In this document: piece after piece, positions 62,680 to 64,000 of the stretch
Position numbering within the stretch: the stretch's first letter is position 1
Layout of the letters: every line of letters begins with the position of its first letter
Assembly: GCF_027172205.1 (NCBI RefSeq)
Contig: NC_070618.1
Span: 9,914,538-9,978,537, forward strand
DNA length: 64,000 nucleotides
DNA from: Podarcis raffonei
Lineage: Eukaryota > Chordata > Lepidosauria > Squamata > Lacertidae
Reading direction: 5' to 3'
Notes under the pieces: model-generated
Databases searched by the model: none
Seen by the model: the letters and a program-made list of their open reading frames with translations, nothing else
What the model was told of the DNA's origin: nothing
Made by a program: the position numbers and the translations under genes

Positions 62680-63015
62680 GCAGAGGCATAGCATGGGGTG
62701 GCACATTGCCCCAGGCATTGTTTTTGGAGGGGCGCATGAGCTGTTGCGTCCTTCTCATGCCACTCTCCAGCTGGAGGGTGGCTTGAGAAGGACGCAACAG
62801 GCATGCACCCTGCCAACCCTGCGCCGCTTTTGCGAGTCCCAGAAAGCGGTGCTGGGCTCCCAGGGCGATGTCGACCGCATCGGCCGGCTGGGCTCTGCAC
62901 TGCACAGCTGGGCAGGTGGAGCAGTGCAGCCCTGCTTAGCTCCAGTGGGTGGGGGTCACTCCAGTGGCATGCCCTATCCTCATGGTGCACCGCATGCACC
63001 CACCCCAGGCGCTAT
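62680..63015. mobile_element. GC-rich DNA transposon remnant
   Basis: It starts GCAGAGGCATAGCATGGGGT, like the 42153 element, and ends CACCCCAGGCGCTATC. It contains the inverted pair GTTGCGTCCTTCTCATGCCA and GAGAAGGACGCAAC. Confidence 0.5.
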
Positions 63016-63241
63016 CAAAAAATGCTTTGCCATGGCTTGAATGGTTATTTATAGCATGGATTCCCCATAGTACTGTACCTACATATACTTCTGTGGGAGA
63101 ACGCAACTTGGGAGAACTGGCAGAAAATGTTGATTTTGGGGGTAGGGCATTCCTCTTGCCCCTGGCACCCATCAGCCAAGCCTCTGTAGACAGAGACTAT
63201 GGAGAGGGAAAGTCCTTGTCACAAGGCAATTAGCTAATAAG

Positions 63242-63593
63242 TACCGTGTTTTTCTGTGTATAAGATGCCCCCTATTCTTGGGGACTCCAAATTAAGAAAA
63301 CACCCCTCAGCACTACCCGTGTATAAGATGAGCCCATAGCTGTCAACCTTCCCTTTTTTTGTGGGAAATTCCCTTATTCTAGCACCGTTTCCCACTGCTT
63401 CCCACTGCTATCCCAGATTGTTAGATACCCTGTAGACTGTCCCCGGGACAGGTGAGGCTGCTGATCCCTTATTTTCAAGGCTGCTGATCCCTTATTTTCA
63501 AATCTGAAAGTTGACAGCTATGGACGAGCCCCAATTTTAAACCTAATTTTTGGGTAAAAAATCCCCAATCTTATACACGGAAAAATACGGTAC
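63242..63593. mobile_element. CCGTGTTTTTC-family MITE with a nested element
   Basis: The ends CCGTGTTTTTCTGTGTATAA and TTATACACGGAAAAATACGG are inverted with TA flanks. 63338-63519 is a nested AGCTGTCAAC element that again holds CCCTTATTTTCAA words. Confidence 0.75.
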
Positions 63594-63599
63594 ATTAAA

Positions 63600-64000
63600 C
63601 TTATAGAGAGGCTTGAGGCTTATTACTGTGGAGTGATTATGACCTCAAGGTTAAGGTAACCAATGGGAAGCCATCTTCCATTCACCTTTTTCATGATGCA
63701 GTTTTTGTTGGTTACCCAAGGGCAGAGGCCTCATAGGCCCAAGGGTAGATCAGCCGGCCCTCCTCCCATCTTTCTGCTCTCTCCCAAGTGTGGCGCTCGA
63801 ATGCTAGCCGCCGTCTTCTGCCAGAGAGAAACCCCTTTGGGATGGACTGGAACCGTCTCTTTCAAGCAGGGCCTTTCCTGGGCAAGGTGAAAAAGCTGAC
63901 ACTTCAGTAAAGGTCTTTTGAGGGCCCAGGTGTGGATGGACTTGACCATGGGGAACTGGTTAGTGACAGTAGGGAGAACTGTATAGCACCTGAGTCGAAG
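63600..64000. other. Right end of the window, intron 11 of GAK
   Basis: Nothing recognisable was found. Confidence 0.5.

Noticed and set aside
1-64000. CRISPR array, operon or phage features
   Set aside because: The repeats are interspersed transposons or tandem exons, not short equal repeats with unique spacers, and the genes are spliced.

Overview
The window is vertebrate nuclear DNA, most likely from a lizard (squamate reptile). Spliced coding exons sit in long introns. The repeat load is typical of squamates: about a dozen Sauria SINEs (tRNA-like head, fixed body, CCCTTTACCTTTA-type end), a BovB/RTE LINE end, L1 and CR1 LINE pieces, hAT MITEs with 8-bp target duplications, and many short TA-flanked elements ending in CAGTGGTACC. 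No prokaryotic feature is present.

Three host genes lie on the + strand. (1) 1-2.9 kb is the 3' part of a gene whose last exon (2024-2435) encodes a TMEM139-like cytoplasmic tail with PPPY and PPPAY motifs. Upstream of it is a tandem array of exon-like cassettes with repeated splice sites. (2) 5525-20012 is a complete nine-exon S-adenosylmethionine synthase (methionine adenosyltransferase, MAT) gene of 389 codons. All splice junctions and phases can be read. It is clearly MAT family but too diverged from MAT1A and MAT2A to be either, so it looks like a third vertebrate MAT paralog. (3) 26012 to beyond the right edge is GAK (cyclin-G-associated kinase). Its first 11 coding exons are present (about 407 codons: the whole kinase domain and the start of the PTEN-like region). 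A CpG island covers the first exon and intron 1 is 17.6 kb.

The rest is repeats and unremarkable unique DNA. Notable structural events are: a Sauria SINE inserted inside the splice acceptor of MAT exon 4, whose target duplication copied the acceptor; a copy of the MAT upstream flank and start codon placed in intron 2 between two copies of another 300-bp block; a GC-rich array of long hairpins in MAT intron 6; a 5S-rRNA-derived SINE just downstream of MAT; three solo LTRs with clear target duplications in GAK introns, one interrupted by an L1; and two retroposons with an inverted 5' part, one LINE and one SINE.

The genes do not form a pathway. MAT makes S-adenosylmethionine in the cytosol, GAK uncoats clathrin vesicles, and TMEM139 is a small membrane protein. 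All functional statements rest on remembered family sequences and not on database searches.
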